In this document: positions 7,847 through 20,578 of the stretch, in pieces | Numbering within the stretch: position 1 is the first letter of the stretch | How the letters are laid out: every line of letters starts with the position of its first letter | Assembly (NCBI RefSeq): GCF_000336935.1 | Contig: NZ_AOME01000051.1 | Span: forward strand, 58,013-122,012 | Length of the DNA: 64,000 nt | Reading direction: 5' to 3' | From: Halococcus salifodinae DSM 8989 | GTDB lineage: Archaea; Halobacteriota; Halobacteria; Halobacteriales; Halococcaceae | Program-made: the position numbers and the translations under genes | Notes under the pieces: generated by a model | The model's input: the letters and a program-made list of their open reading frames with translations, nothing else | Database searches by the model: none | Told to the model about the DNA's origin: nothing

Positions 7847-8215
7847 TCAGTCGCCGACCGAGCGATTCTCGCTGGCCATCGCGTCTTTCGTTCCCAGCCG
7901 TGTCGCCTCCTCTCCGAACTCGGCAGCGAGGAGCTCGGGAACGTCGTCGGGCGTGACGTCCGAGTACCACTGGTTTCGTGGGTGGATCGCCACCGCCGTT
8001 CCCTCGGCGCTACAGAGTCCGAGACAGCTCGTCTCGGCAACGTGGACCCGCGACCAGAAGACGTCGCGCTCGCGGAGCCACTCTTTGACTGCCGTGAGGA
8101 CGGCCGCTCCACCCGCGTCCGCACAGCAGGCGTACTCCGACGTTCGGTCGTTCGTACACACCAGCACGTGATCGGTGAACCCGTTGTCGAGCACGTCCGC
8201 AGTCCGCTGGTTCAT
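7847..8215 (-). CDS. Thioredoxin-like 2Fe-2S ferredoxin
   Basis: 122 residues starting at ATG 8215; the long upstream extension of this frame is antisense to cbtA and not used. Motifs VLVCTNDR, ACCADAGG, TSCLGLCSAEGTAVAIHP and NQWYSDVTPDDV match the thioredoxin-fold 2Fe-2S family, the same fold as the C-terminus of the long CbiX. It overlaps the stop of cbtA by 4 bp, so it is the last gene of a cbtB-cbtA-ferredoxin transcript. Its job may be redox control of cobalt uptake or insertion; this is inference. Confidence 0.82.
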   Translation of the reverse strand: MNQRTADVLDNGFTDHVLVCTNDRTSEYACCADAGGAAVLTAVKEWLRERDVFWSRVHVAETSCLGLCSAEGTAVAIHPRNQWYSDVTPDDVPELLAAEFGEEATRLGTKDAMASENRSVGD

Positions 8216-9039
8216 GATTCGACCACGACCGACTCCGGCGTTGGACCGTGCTCGGCGGGGGCGGCCGACGCGTCGGCCTCGCAGCGCACGAGCCACGCGT
8301 GGACGCTGGCCAGCACGAACCAGAGCATCGCCTGGCTCGCAGCCACGAGCCCACGGAACGTGGTCACGAGATCGGCCGGGGCCGGGACGGAAACCGGGTT
8401 CGCCGGCGCGAGCAGGACGGGAACCGCGAGCACCGCGAACGACGCCGCTGCACCGGCGACCGCGACGCCGGTTCCCCGAATTCGCCGGAGCCGGTTGTAA
8501 GCGACGCCCGCGAGCAGGCACGCCCCGGCACCGGCGACCAGCAGGACGGCGTACCACAGCAGTCGGGTGTCGGTCGGCAGGGCCTGCTCGGCTCCTGGCG
8601 GCTGGGGCGGGAGAACCAGCCACGGAGCGCCCGAGACGGTGACGAATCCGGCCGCTGCGAGGAGGTACTGCTTGGTCGCGCCCGTGCCGGGGATCGCGGG
8701 TTCGAGGAAATAGTACGCGAGCCCGAACCCAGCGATCCCGAACAGCAGCCCCCACCCGATCCCGCCGGCGATCGAGACGAGTTTCGTGGTGAGCGCCGAG
8801 ACCGCCGCGCTCGCGTGATGGCCGCCGCCCGCGCCATCCGCGCTGCCCGCTCCGCCCTCGTGGTGATCGCCACTCGCATCGCCCGCATGATCTTCTGTGG
8901 CGTGACCGCCGGCATCGCCGCCCTCGAACGTCTCGGCGAGCCCCACGAGCGGGTTGCCGACCAGCGCGATGAAGAGGCCGAAGGCGAGCCCTGCGATCAG
9001 ACCCGCCTTCGCACCGCGGAGGAGGTACGCCGTGAGCAT
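8212..9039 (-). CDS. cbtA: Cobalt transporter subunit CbtA
   Basis: 275-residue integral membrane protein. Hydrophobic segments lie near residues 8-32, 85-110, 123-143, 160-180, 190-215 and 225-247, giving about six helices. Between helices 1 and 2 a long polar loop (about 40-80) is rich in His (GHATEDH, DHHEGG, GHHAS), a plausible Co2+ collector. CbtA/CbtB are predicted cobalt transporters linked to B12 genes and often B12-controlled. It shares one base with the upstream cbtB stop. Confidence 0.85.
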   Translation of the reverse strand: MLTAYLLRGAKAGLIAGLAFGLFIALVGNPLVGLAETFEGGDAGGHATEDHAGDASGDHHEGGAGSADGAGGGHHASAAVSALTTKLVSIAGGIGWGLLFGIAGFGLAYYFLEPAIPGTGATKQYLLAAAGFVTVSGAPWLVLPPQPPGAEQALPTDTRLLWYAVLLVAGAGACLLAGVAYNRLRRIRGTGVAVAGAAASFAVLAVPVLLAPANPVSVPAPADLVTTFRGLVAASQAMLWFVLASVHAWLVRCEADASAAPAEHGPTPESVVVES

Positions 9040-9227
9040 CAGTGACAGGTGATCCCGGCGGCGTGACGGAAGTTGTGGAGCGCGTCGTGAGCCGTGGGTT
9101 CCTGGACGAACAGCAGCGTGAACCCGAGGGCCGCGATCACCGCGAGGCCGGCGGCGACCCGTGCCGACGTGAGTTCGATCCTGGCACGCTCGATACGACG
9201 GTGAACTGTGTCGTTGGTTGCAGCCAT
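9039..9227 (-). CDS. cbtB: Cobalt transporter subunit CbtB
   Basis: 62 residues from ATG 9227 (MAATNDTVHRRIERA). One membrane helix at about residues 20-42 is followed by the family C-terminus HDALHNFRHAAGITCH, whose His/Cys ligands suit Co2+ binding. A start 30 bp upstream at 9257 is possible but its extra residues do not look conserved. It works with CbtA in cobalt uptake. The 51-bp upstream gap is AT-rich (GTTTTACAATTTG) and could be a local promoter. Confidence 0.85.
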   Translation of the reverse strand: MAATNDTVHRRIERARIELTSARVAAGLAVIAALGFTLLFVQEPTAHDALHNFRHAAGITCH

Positions 9228-9278
9228 ACCAATCTCATTTGTACTGAGGCAACTCAAATTGTAAAACTTTCGGCCGGG
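9228..9278 (-). promoter_or_regulatory. Probable cbtB promoter region
   Basis: On the minus strand, TTTTACAA lies about 40 nt before the cbtB ATG, followed by TGAG-TTGC-CTCA-GTACAAA-TGAG, a short overlapping dyad. The word AGTACAAATG recurs before the second cbiX at 17899-17908. A B12- or cobalt-responsive site is possible. Confidence 0.35.
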
Positions 9279-11561
9279 CTACCCGTCGGGATCACGAGCG
9301 GTGGTGACGGCTGCATCGACCCGATCGGCCGACAGCGAAGCAAGCGGAACGTGCTCGCCCGCCGTCGCCTCGGCGACGAGTTCCGCGACGCCCGCCCGGC
9401 CTCCCTCACCGGCGTCGACGACGAGGACGTGCGATCCGAGATTCGCCAGCCGACTGGCGGCTTCGCGGGTCGCCGCGACGGGGCTGCCCGCGGCGACGTT
9501 CGCCCGGCCGTCGGTGACGAGCACGGTCACGCTCGCGGCGGGATCGGCCCGCTCGATCACCCCGGCAGCGGTCCGGAGGCCGTCGGGCAGCGGCGTCCGG
9601 TCGCCGGTCGGTAGCTCCTTCAGATGTCGTGCCGCGAGGCCGACGCTGTCGGTCGGCGGCAGAAGCACGTCCGCCTCATCTCCGGCGAACGCGACGAACG
9701 CGACCGCGTCGCGTCCCTGATAGGCATCCGTCAGGAGCTCCAGCACTGTGCCTTTCGCCGCCCGCATCGCGGGTCGCATCGACGCGCTCGCGTCGACGGC
9801 GAACACCACCAGCGTCGACGCCGGTCCCGCACGAACCGACTGCCGCAGATCGCGCGACTCGACCCCGGCCGCACCGCGGTTCGCTGCGGCCCGGACTGAC
9901 GCCGCCGCATCGATGCCGTCGCCCGACGCCGCTCGACGCGATCGGAGCCTCGGCCCCTGGCTGTCGACCGCGGGTCGCGCCCCCGTCCGGGAGCCGGTTC
10001 CCGCACCGTCGCTCGCGTCGGTATCGATTTCGGATGTGTCCAACTCGGGAGCGCGAGCAGTCCCGATCTCGGCGCGCTCTTGTCCAGGAACGAGTGGGAC
10101 GCCGCCATCGGTGTCGTCCTCTGCGTCCGGAGCGTGGCTGCCATCCTCCTCGGCCCCGTCGTTGCCATCGTCACGTCCGTCCTCGACGCCCGTTGACGGC
10201 GTTTCGACCTCGTCGGATTCGTCGCTTCTGCCGCCGGCAGTCGGCCGAGCGCCGCTTCCCCCGGGATCGTCGGGATCGGTGTCACCACCGTTCTCGTCGT
10301 GATCGTCGGAGATCGTGTCCCCGGCGTCATCCTCACCCGTGTCGCTGGCGTCTCCCCGTCCGTCGTCGTTGCCGTTCGCTCGTCCGTCGTCGCCCCTGCC
10401 ATCGGTTCCCGTCCCGCCCCTGCCGTCGGTTCCACCCTCGCCTTCGTCATCGCCGTTTGGGCCCTGTTCGTCGGATGGAGATTCGTCGGAATCGAAGTGA
10501 TCGTCGAGAACGTCCTCGACGTCGGGCGCGTCCTCGAACGGCCGTGACTGAAGACGGTGGGCGAGCGCGAGCTCGGCCGCGCGCCGCACGTCGGCCTCGG
10601 CGACCGTCGACCGACCGTCGAGGGCGGCGAACGTCCGTGCGGCGCGCGCCGTGGCGACGTCTCCGCGGTGGCCGTCGACGCCCGAATCACGACACAGTGC
10701 TGCGATCTCGGTGGTCTGCTCTCTCGACAGCTCCACCGTGTCGAGACCCTCGCGTGCTCGCAGGAGACGCTCGCGTGCAGCGCTCGTTTCCGGGTTCGTT
10801 CGGCCGTTCTCGGCCTGTCGACTCTCATCTGTGCCTCCGTCGAGAGTCTGTTCGATGATCGCGACGCGGCGATCGAGCTCCTCACACGCGGTGACGGTGG
10901 TCTGGAGCGCGAACCGATCGCAGAGCTGGGGACGGAGATCGCCTTCTTCGGGGTTCATCGTGCCGACGAGCGTGAAATTCGCGGGATGGCTGTGACTCAT
11001 CCCGTCGCGCTCGACACGGTTGACGCCGCTCGCGGCCGCGTCGAGCAACACGTCGACGAGGTGGTCGTCGAGGAGATTGATCTCGTCGACGTAGAGGATC
11101 CCCCGGTTCGCGCGCGCGAGCAGCCCGGGATCGAACGCGTGCTCGCCGTCGAGCGCCTCGGCGACCGAGAGCGTGCCGACGACGCGCTCGCGGGTGGCTC
11201 CCAACGGAAGCGTCACGAGCGGCACCGGCCGCTCCGCCGTCGGTGGGTCCTCGCGCGCGCGACAGTCGCCGCACTGGGCGACGCGATCGTCGGGCGGACA
11301 ACCGTACGGACAGTCCGCGATCGTGGTCTGTGTCGGGAGGAGATCCGCCAGCGCCCGGACTGCCGTCGATTTCGCGGTCCCCTTCTCGCCCCGGACCAAC
11401 AGGCCATCGAGTGCGTCGTTCGCCGCGACCGCCAGCAGCGCTTGCTTGAACCCGTCCTGACCGACGATCTCCCCGAACGACAGCCCGCGGTCGGTCCGTC
11501 GGGAGCCAGACCCGGCTCGTCCAACGGGCGAAGAGTTTTTGCCCCCAGCATAATCAACCAT
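9279..11561 (-). CDS. Fused ChlI-ChlD-type AAA+/VWA chelatase subunit
   Basis: 760 residues starting at ATG 11561 (MVDYAGGKN). The AAA+ domain has Walker A GEKGTAKS at 58-65, an inserted Cys cluster (CPYGCPPDD...CGDCRA), Walker B ILYVDEINLLDD and GTMNPEEGDLRPQLCDRF. An extremely acidic Gly/Asp linker (about 345-540) follows, then a VWA domain with MIDAS motif DASAS near 575 and TDGRAN. This is the motor/adaptor partner that drives the large CobN subunit by ATP hydrolysis in metal insertion. Divergent transcription from cobN with a 34-bp gap supports one cobaltochelatase complex. It resembles Mg-chelatase ChlI+ChlD in one chain. Confidence 0.85.
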   Translation of the reverse strand: MVDYAGGKNSSPVGRAGSGSRRTDRGLSFGEIVGQDGFKQALLAVAANDALDGLLVRGEKGTAKSTAVRALADLLPTQTTIADCPYGCPPDDRVAQCGDCRAREDPPTAERPVPLVTLPLGATRERVVGTLSVAEALDGEHAFDPGLLARANRGILYVDEINLLDDHLVDVLLDAAASGVNRVERDGMSHSHPANFTLVGTMNPEEGDLRPQLCDRFALQTTVTACEELDRRVAIIEQTLDGGTDESRQAENGRTNPETSAARERLLRAREGLDTVELSREQTTEIAALCRDSGVDGHRGDVATARAARTFAALDGRSTVAEADVRRAAELALAHRLQSRPFEDAPDVEDVLDDHFDSDESPSDEQGPNGDDEGEGGTDGRGGTGTDGRGDDGRANGNDDGRGDASDTGEDDAGDTISDDHDENGGDTDPDDPGGSGARPTAGGRSDESDEVETPSTGVEDGRDDGNDGAEEDGSHAPDAEDDTDGGVPLVPGQERAEIGTARAPELDTSEIDTDASDGAGTGSRTGARPAVDSQGPRLRSRRAASGDGIDAAASVRAAANRGAAGVESRDLRQSVRAGPASTLVVFAVDASASMRPAMRAAKGTVLELLTDAYQGRDAVAFVAFAGDEADVLLPPTDSVGLAARHLKELPTGDRTPLPDGLRTAAGVIERADPAASVTVLVTDGRANVAAGSPVAATREAASRLANLGSHVLVVDAGEGGRAGVAELVAEATAGEHVPLASLSADRVDAAVTTARDPDG

Positions 11562-11595
11562 ACTTGCATTAGACAAACGGAGGTTTAACAGTATT
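11562..11595. promoter_or_regulatory. Divergent promoter between the ChlID and cobN genes
   Basis: Only 34 bp separate the start codons of two divergent genes of the same complex. It contains TTAGACAAACGGAGG and is AT-richer than the genes. Core promoter elements must extend into both coding regions, so expression of the two is probably linked. Confidence 0.4.
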
Positions 11596-15574
<3,979 letters not shown>

Positions 15575-15585
<11 letters not shown>

Positions 15586-16294
15586 TGCGGATGGGAGCAC
15601 GAGCGCCGAGAAGGACGAAGTCGAGGCGTACGCCGATCTCGGCGCGACAACCGAGAACGCGATGGCGATCGCCGAGACCAGTATGGATCGCGTGCGAGAA
15701 CTCGTTCCCGACGAAACGCTCGCCGACCGGCTGCGCCAGAAAGCGGTCCACGCCACCGGCGATCCCGAGTTCCAGCATCTGCTGCGGTTCACCGGCGACG
15801 ACGAGGACGAACCCGTCCGGGCTGGCGCGCGCGCAGTGGGCGAGGAGCGACCGATCGTGACCGACATCACGATGGTGAAAGCCGGCGTCACCGGCCGGGG
15901 CCACGACTGTCCGGTCCGCAAAGCGATCGGGAACGGGGCCGATCTCGCCGAGCGGACGGGGATGACCAGGACCGCGGCCTCGGTGCTCGAACTCGACAGT
16001 CGAGGGGTCTACGACGGCGCGGTCGCCGTGGTCGGGAACGCCCCCACGGCGGCGCTCGCGCTCGCGGACTGCATCGCTGACGGGACCCGACCAGCAGTCG
16101 TGGTCGCCACGCCGGTGGGATTCGTGAAGGCTGCCGAGAGCCGTGAGCGGCTTCGGGAGGTCGCGCGGGAGAACGGCGTCCCCACTATCACCAACGTCGG
16201 CCGCCGCGGCGGCAGCGGTCTCGCGGCCGGACTGACGAACGAACTCGTCCACGTCGCGAGCGACGTTCGAAACGGGGAGATCGATCCGCTGTGA
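15575..16294 (+). CDS. cbiC: Cobalt-precorrin-8 methylmutase CbiC
   Basis: Moves the C11 methyl to C12, giving cobyrinate. 239 residues from ATG 15575, inside the end of cobN. Signature KAVHATGDPEFQHLLRF with catalytic His at about residue 59, then VTDITMVKAGV, VVGNAPTAALAL and PVGFVKAAESRE, all family-typical. The 3' end overlaps cbiE by GTGA. Confidence 0.94.
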
Positions 16295-17073
16295 ACGATG
16301 CCGACGATCTCGGCGACGGCCGCGACCCGGCAGCGGTCGCGGCCGCGGAGCCCGAAACCGAGGCAGGGCCCGACGCGGCCGAACGGCCGGTGGATGCCGT
16401 CGGTATCGGGCCGGGAAATCCCGAGTACCTGACGCCACGGGGCGAGCGCGCGATCCGCGAGGCCGACGTCGTCGTTGGGTTCGAGACGGTGGTAGAGTTC
16501 GTCAGTGGACGGACCGACGCCGATCTGCTGACCTGTGGGTACGCCGACGAGGCGGCGACGCTCGACGCGTTCGCCGAGCGGGTCGCCGACGGGGAGCGGG
16601 GCACGGCCGTCCTGATGGGCGATCCGAACCACTCGGGCTACCAGTTCGTCGGGAAGGTCGAGGCTGCGGTCGATCGCTCAGTAAAAATCGTGCCGGGGAT
16701 CTCGTCGCTCCAGATCGCCGCCAGCCGTGCGCGGACGCCGATGGAGGCGACGACGTTCGTCACGCTCCACAAACGCGGTGGGATCGATGCCGACCTTCAG
16801 CGACTTCGCGAGGCCGTCGGTCACCGTCACCTGCTGGTGCTGCCGCGCCCGTACGACTGGATGCCGGGCGACGTTGCAGGGATGCTGGTCGAGGCCGGCG
16901 CAACCCCGTCGCTCGATGCACTCGTGTTCGAGCGGCTGACACACGACGACGAGCGAGTCACACGGACGACGCTCGGCGATCTCGCGGACGAGGCACGAAA
17001 CGATGCGGGCGGCGAAACCGCAGCCGACTCTCGATTCTCCGATCTCTCGGTACTGGTCGTCCGGGCCGACTGA
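16291..17073 (+). CDS. cbiE: Cobalt-precorrin-7 C5-methyltransferase CbiE
   Basis: SAM-dependent methylase acting at C5, with CbiT (not in this window) doing C15 decarboxylation/methylation. 260 residues with a GTG start fixed by the GTGA overlap with cbiC. An acidic tail of about 33 residues precedes VGIGPGNPEYLTPRGERAI. MGDPNHSGYQF, VPGISSLQIAASRA and HKRGG are the other CbiE-type motifs. It ends the cobN-cbiC-cbiE transcript and converges with the second cbiX at 8 bp. Confidence 0.9.
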   Translation: MNDADDLGDGRDPAAVAAAEPETEAGPDAAERPVDAVGIGPGNPEYLTPRGERAIREADVVVGFETVVEFVSGRTDADLLTCGYADEAATLDAFAERVADGERGTAVLMGDPNHSGYQFVGKVEAAVDRSVKIVPGISSLQIAASRARTPMEATTFVTLHKRGGIDADLQRLREAVGHRHLLVLPRPYDWMPGDVAGMLVEAGATPSLDALVFERLTHDDERVTRTTLGDLADEARNDAGGETAADSRFSDLSVLVVRAD

Positions 17074-17080
17074 GTCGACG

Positions 17081-17872
17081 TTACTCCACGAGTCCTTCGC
17101 CGTCGGTGGCGATCGGCCGACGCGTCTCGGTGAGCCGCGTTTCGAACGTTCCCGATGACGTGTCGCCCCTGTCGCCGTCCGTGAGGGCACGCTGTTTTGC
17201 GACCTCGGCGTGGATCGCATCGGTGACCCGTGGGTGATCGCCGAACGGCTCGGCGTACGCGATCCCGCCGCGGTCGAGTTCGAGCTTTGCCGGGATCGCC
17301 TCGGTGGTTGCGGTGGTGTGAGTCAGAAACAGCGGGACTGCGACCGCGGAATCGTTTTCGATCGTATAGCGGACGCACTCGACGGTCGGGTTCTGGTGGA
17401 GATAGCAGGCGACTACTTCGCCGTAGTCCGACCCCTCGTCGATCCGTGCGGCGTGGTACGCCGCCATCTGTCGGTAGTACGGCTTCGCGCTGCTCCCGAA
17501 CCCGACGAGCACCAGCGAGACGTCCGGTGTGGCCGGTTGGAGCGCCGTGGCCCGCTCGACGATGAGGTCGGTGATTGCGGGACTCCGGCCGATCGGCTCG
17601 CAGTACCGGACGTCGCTGGCGATCGTCGAGAGCGCCGCGGGCAGGTCGTCGAGCGTCTCGTAGGTGTGGGCGACACGGACCGGCACTGCGTACACCCGCT
17701 CGGCGTCGATCCGTGCCAGCGGGTCCCGGAGCTCGTGTACCGGTTCGTGTTCGTACGTTGCCACACGGACCGTGGTCCCGGTCCGGCGTTCGAGCCGCTC
17801 CGCGTGGGTTTTCAGCACGGTTCGGGTGCGCGCCGCACCGCGGCCGACGAGAAGGATCGCTTCGGTTGTCAT
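17081..17872 (-). CDS. cbiX: Second CbiX-family cobaltochelatase-like protein
   Basis: 263 residues, two CbiX-like halves without Fe-S domains. The first half opens AILLVGRGAARTRT, where the usual active GHGS is GRGA, so the catalytic His is missing there; the second has SLVLVGFGSSAKPYYRQ. A His-rich patch (FLTHTTATTEA, YLHQNPTVE) is retained. The normal long CbiX at 4.9 kb keeps GHGS. This copy may be a specialised, inactive or accessory chelatase. It is a lone reverse gene between two forward blocks. Confidence 0.78.
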   Translation of the reverse strand: MTTEAILLVGRGAARTRTVLKTHAERLERRTGTTVRVATYEHEPVHELRDPLARIDAERVYAVPVRVAHTYETLDDLPAALSTIASDVRYCEPIGRSPAITDLIVERATALQPATPDVSLVLVGFGSSAKPYYRQMAAYHAARIDEGSDYGEVVACYLHQNPTVECVRYTIENDSAVAVPLFLTHTTATTEAIPAKLELDRGGIAYAEPFGDHPRVTDAIHAEVAKQRALTDGDRGDTSSGTFETRLTETRRPIATDGEGLVE

Positions 17873-18170
17873 GGCTCAGATTGCCCAAGTTTTGTTTAGT
17901 TAGTACAAATGGGCTTGCTAAAGGCGACACGAGGCGACAGCAAATACCTTTCGGCTACTGGACGATCCACCACGGGCGCGGATCGATTTGCGGACTTCGA
18001 TCGCCGATCGTCGTGGTCGAACGAACGGCGAGGGAAGGGTCACGAATCGGGGGAAAGAGCAACTACTATTGTTCTACACCAACCACAGTTTGTCGTGTTG
18101 AGCCGACGAACCGAGCCGAGACGCGGGGCGGTGTAGCGGGGATGACAGCACCGACGGAGGCGATCGATCG
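17873..18170. promoter_or_regulatory. Divergent regulatory region, second cbiX / cobT
   Basis: 298 bp between divergent genes. Near the cbiX side, GCCCA (17884-17888) pairs with TGGGC (17908-17912) around an AT-rich core that contains TTTAGTTAGTACAAA. ACTACTATTG near 18062-18072 is the other AT-rich spot. I see no gene except a 10-codon mini-ORF at the right end and no conserved B12-riboswitch box. Confidence 0.4.
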
Positions 18171-18174
18171 ATGA
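18142..18174 (+). CDS. Possible 10-residue mini-ORF coupled to cobT
   Basis: ATG at 18142 gives [10 protein letters not shown], ending at TGA 18172-18174 inside the ATGA that starts cobT. GGAGG lies within it, about 14 nt before the cobT ATG, and could also act as the cobT ribosome site. Translation is unproven. Confidence 0.3.
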   Translation: MTAPTEAIDR

Positions 18175-19178
18175 AGTTCGTCGTCGTCGCCGGGAGCACG
18201 GCGACCGCACGGATCGAGGGGATCAGCGCCGCCGGTGCGGACTCGGCCGTGATGGCGCACACACCGAGCGCCGACTGCGAGATCGTCGCGTACGGCCAGC
18301 CGGTGTGTTCGCCGGTCGTCCCGGTCAGTCCATCGGGCTGTCCGACGCCCGCAGTCGTCACTCGTGCGGTCCGTGAACTCGCACGGTTCGAGACCGTCGT
18401 GGTCGATGCGGGACTCGCCGAACCGACCGCCGCGCCGACCGTCACGGTGGGCGAGGAGTCGGGACGGGACGTGCGGACAGCGCGGGCAGTTCCCGAAGCC
18501 CGAGAAATCTTCACGGCCGCCGAGGAGTACGGCCGGGCGCTCCCGGACGACGAGCTCGTGATCGGCGAGACGATCCCGGGCGGGACGACCACTGCGCGCT
18601 GTGTCCTCGCCGCGCTCGGCGAGCGCCGGGCGACCTCGTCGTCACTTCCCGAGAACCCGATCGCACTGAAGCAGCAGGTGGTCGGTGAGGCGCTCGATAC
18701 TGCCGGGATCGCGGCCGGTGGGGCTGCCGGAACGCCGATCGCGGCGGTGCGGGCGGTCGGCGATCCGGTGCTCGCTGCGGTCGCGGGTCTCGTCACCGGG
18801 ACGACCGCAGGTGGCACTGAGGTCACGCTCGCTGGCGGGACGCAGCTGTGTGCCGCCGCCGCACTCGCCCGCCACGCGGGCGTCGACGCGCCGCTCTCGC
18901 TCGCTACGACGTCGTTTCTCGCCGCCGACGACACTGCGGACGTCGAGGGGCTGGCAAGCGATCTCGACCTCGATCTGACGATCACCGATCCGGGCTTCGA
19001 TCGAGAGTCACACCCCGCACTCGACGCCTACGTCGCGGGCGAAGCGAAGGAGGGCGTCGGGATGGGCGGCGCGCTCGCGCTGGCCGAGCGGGCAGGAATC
19101 CCGATGACCGACATCCGCGATCGCGTCGTCACGATCCACGACCGACTGCTGGCGACCGAGCCTCGGGTCGAACCATGA
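18171..19178 (+). CDS. cobT: Archaeal CobT-type nicotinate-nucleotide:base phosphoribosyltransferase
   Basis: 335 residues. Activates the lower-ligand base (dimethylbenzimidazole or other) as alpha-ribazole phosphate. Motifs of the archaeal branch: [53 protein letters not shown] and a C-terminal [21 protein letters not shown]. It overlaps cbiA by ATGA. It opens the second forward transcript for nucleotide-loop assembly. Confidence 0.88.
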   Translation: MKFVVVAGSTATARIEGISAAGADSAVMAHTPSADCEIVAYGQPVCSPVVPVSPSGCPTPAVVTRAVRELARFETVVVDAGLAEPTAAPTVTVGEESGRDVRTARAVPEAREIFTAAEEYGRALPDDELVIGETIPGGTTTARCVLAALGERRATSSSLPENPIALKQQVVGEALDTAGIAAGGAAGTPIAAVRAVGDPVLAAVAGLVTGTTAGGTEVTLAGGTQLCAAAALARHAGVDAPLSLATTSFLAADDTADVEGLASDLDLDLTITDPGFDRESHPALDAYVAGEAKEGVGMGGALALAERAGIPMTDIRDRVVTIHDRLLATEPRVEP

Positions 19179-20515
19179 ACGGCGTCGTGATCGGCGGCAC
19201 GCGATCCGGCGTCGGCAAAACCGTCGCCACGCTCGCGGTCGTCCGCGCGCTCGAAGCGGCGGGCCACACGGTCCAGCCCGCGAAGGCCGGCCCGGATTTC
19301 ATCGATCCCAGCCACCACACCGCTGTCGTTGGTTCCGCTCGCGGTTCCGACGATTCCGGGAACGTCGACGGAGAGCGCCCCTCGCGCACCCTCGACGTCT
19401 GGCTCGAAGGGGATGAGGGACTCCGCCGGAACTACGCTCGTGGTGAGGGCGACATCTGCGTCGTTGAGGGCGTGATGGGGCTGTACGACGGCGACCGATC
19501 GAGTACGGCGATGGTCGCCGAAGCGCTCGATCTCCCCGTCGTGCTGGTCGTCGACGCGAGCGCCGGCATGGAGAGCGTCGCGGCGACCGCGGTCGGCTTC
19601 GAGCGCTACGCCGCCCACGCCGGGCGCGACGTCGACGTCGTGGGGATCGTCGCCCAGCGTGCCCACGGTGGCCGCCACGAGCGCGGGATCAGGGAGGCGT
19701 TGCCCGACGATCTCGCCTACTTCGGACGGATACCACCCGAACCCGATCTCGAAATCCCGGATCGTCACCTCGGTCTCCACATGGGTGACGAGGCACCGAT
19801 CGACCTCGCGACGCTCGACGAGGTGGCGACACACCTCCGGACCGACCGACTGATCGACGTCGCCCGCGAACCACCCGCAGTCGATTCCATCGACTCGGGA
19901 CCAGCCCGTGAGAAGCGCGTCGCGGTCGCGCGCGACGCGGCGTTCCGGTTCGTCTACCCCGCGACGATGGAGCGCCTCCGGGCGCGCGCCGAGGTCGTGA
20001 CGTTCGCCCCGGCCGCGGGTGATGACGTGCCTCAAGCCGATGGGATCTACCTTCCAGGGGGCTATCCGGAGCTTCACGCCGCCGCACTCGCCGACGGGCC
20101 GGCACTCGCCACCCTCCGCGACCGCGCCGGGGAGGGCATCCCGATCCTTGGAGAATGCGGCGGGATGATGGCGCTCGCCGAATCGCTCACGACCGTCGAC
20201 GGCGACACCCACGAAATGGCCGGTGTGCTCCCCGCTGCGGTCGAAATGTGCGAGCGCTACCAAGCGCTCGATCACGTCGAACTCAGTGCGTGCGAATCGA
20301 CGCTGACCGCGAACGCGAACGACACCCTCCGCGGTCACGAGTTCCACTACTCGGAGGCGGCCGTCGACGCGGACGCGCGCTTCGCCTTCGACGTCGAGCG
20401 TGGCGAGGGGATCGACGGAGAGCACGACGGGCTCACGGAGTACCGAACGCTCGGCACCTACGCCCACGTCCACGCTGAGAGCACCGCGTTCGATCGATTC
20501 ATCGACTCGCTATGA
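19175..20515 (+). CDS. cbiA: Cobyrinate a,c-diamide synthase CbiA
   Basis: ATP- and glutamine-dependent amidation of the a and c carboxylates of cobyrinate. 446 residues from ATG 19175 (ATGA overlap with cobT). The N-terminal P-loop domain starts [30 protein letters not shown] and [10 protein letters not shown] follow. The C-terminal class I glutamine amidotransferase domain has the nucleophile in [11 protein letters not shown] (Cys about 328) and the partner His in [12 protein letters not shown]. The stop overlaps the first of three mini-ORFs leading to cbiB. Confidence 0.95.
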   Translation: MNGVVIGGTRSGVGKTVATLAVVRALEAAGHTVQPAKAGPDFIDPSHHTAVVGSARGSDDSGNVDGERPSRTLDVWLEGDEGLRRNYARGEGDICVVEGVMGLYDGDRSSTAMVAEALDLPVVLVVDASAGMESVAATAVGFERYAAHAGRDVDVVGIVAQRAHGGRHERGIREALPDDLAYFGRIPPEPDLEIPDRHLGLHMGDEAPIDLATLDEVATHLRTDRLIDVAREPPAVDSIDSGPAREKRVAVARDAAFRFVYPATMERLRARAEVVTFAPAAGDDVPQADGIYLPGGYPELHAAALADGPALATLRDRAGEGIPILGECGGMMALAESLTTVDGDTHEMAGVLPAAVEMCERYQALDHVELSACESTLTANANDTLRGHEFHYSEAAVDADARFAFDVERGEGIDGEHDGLTEYRTLGTYAHVHAESTAFDRFIDSL

Positions 20516-20578
20516 TGGCCGAAGGAAGACGATGATCGTCAGGGGGAGACGATGACCGTGAGAGGAACGAGCCGATGA
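20512..20578 (+). other. Relay of three mini-ORFs between cbiA and cbiB
   Basis: Three tiny frames are joined end to start by ATGA: 20512-20535 (MMAEGRR), 20532-20555 (MIVRGRR) and 20552-20578 (MTVRGTSR). The first ATG overlaps the cbiA stop; the last TGA overlaps the cbiB ATG. Successive starts are 20 bp apart, owing to a near-duplicate 20-bp unit (20525-20544 and 20545-20564, 16 of 20 identical). Ribosomes could step from cbiA to cbiB by serial termination-reinitiation. No expression evidence is available. Confidence 0.4.

Noticed and set aside
17873..18170. Cobalamin riboswitch upstream of cobT
   Set aside because: I could not find the conserved B12-box sequence or the expected fold, and B12 riboswitches are not expected in haloarchaea.
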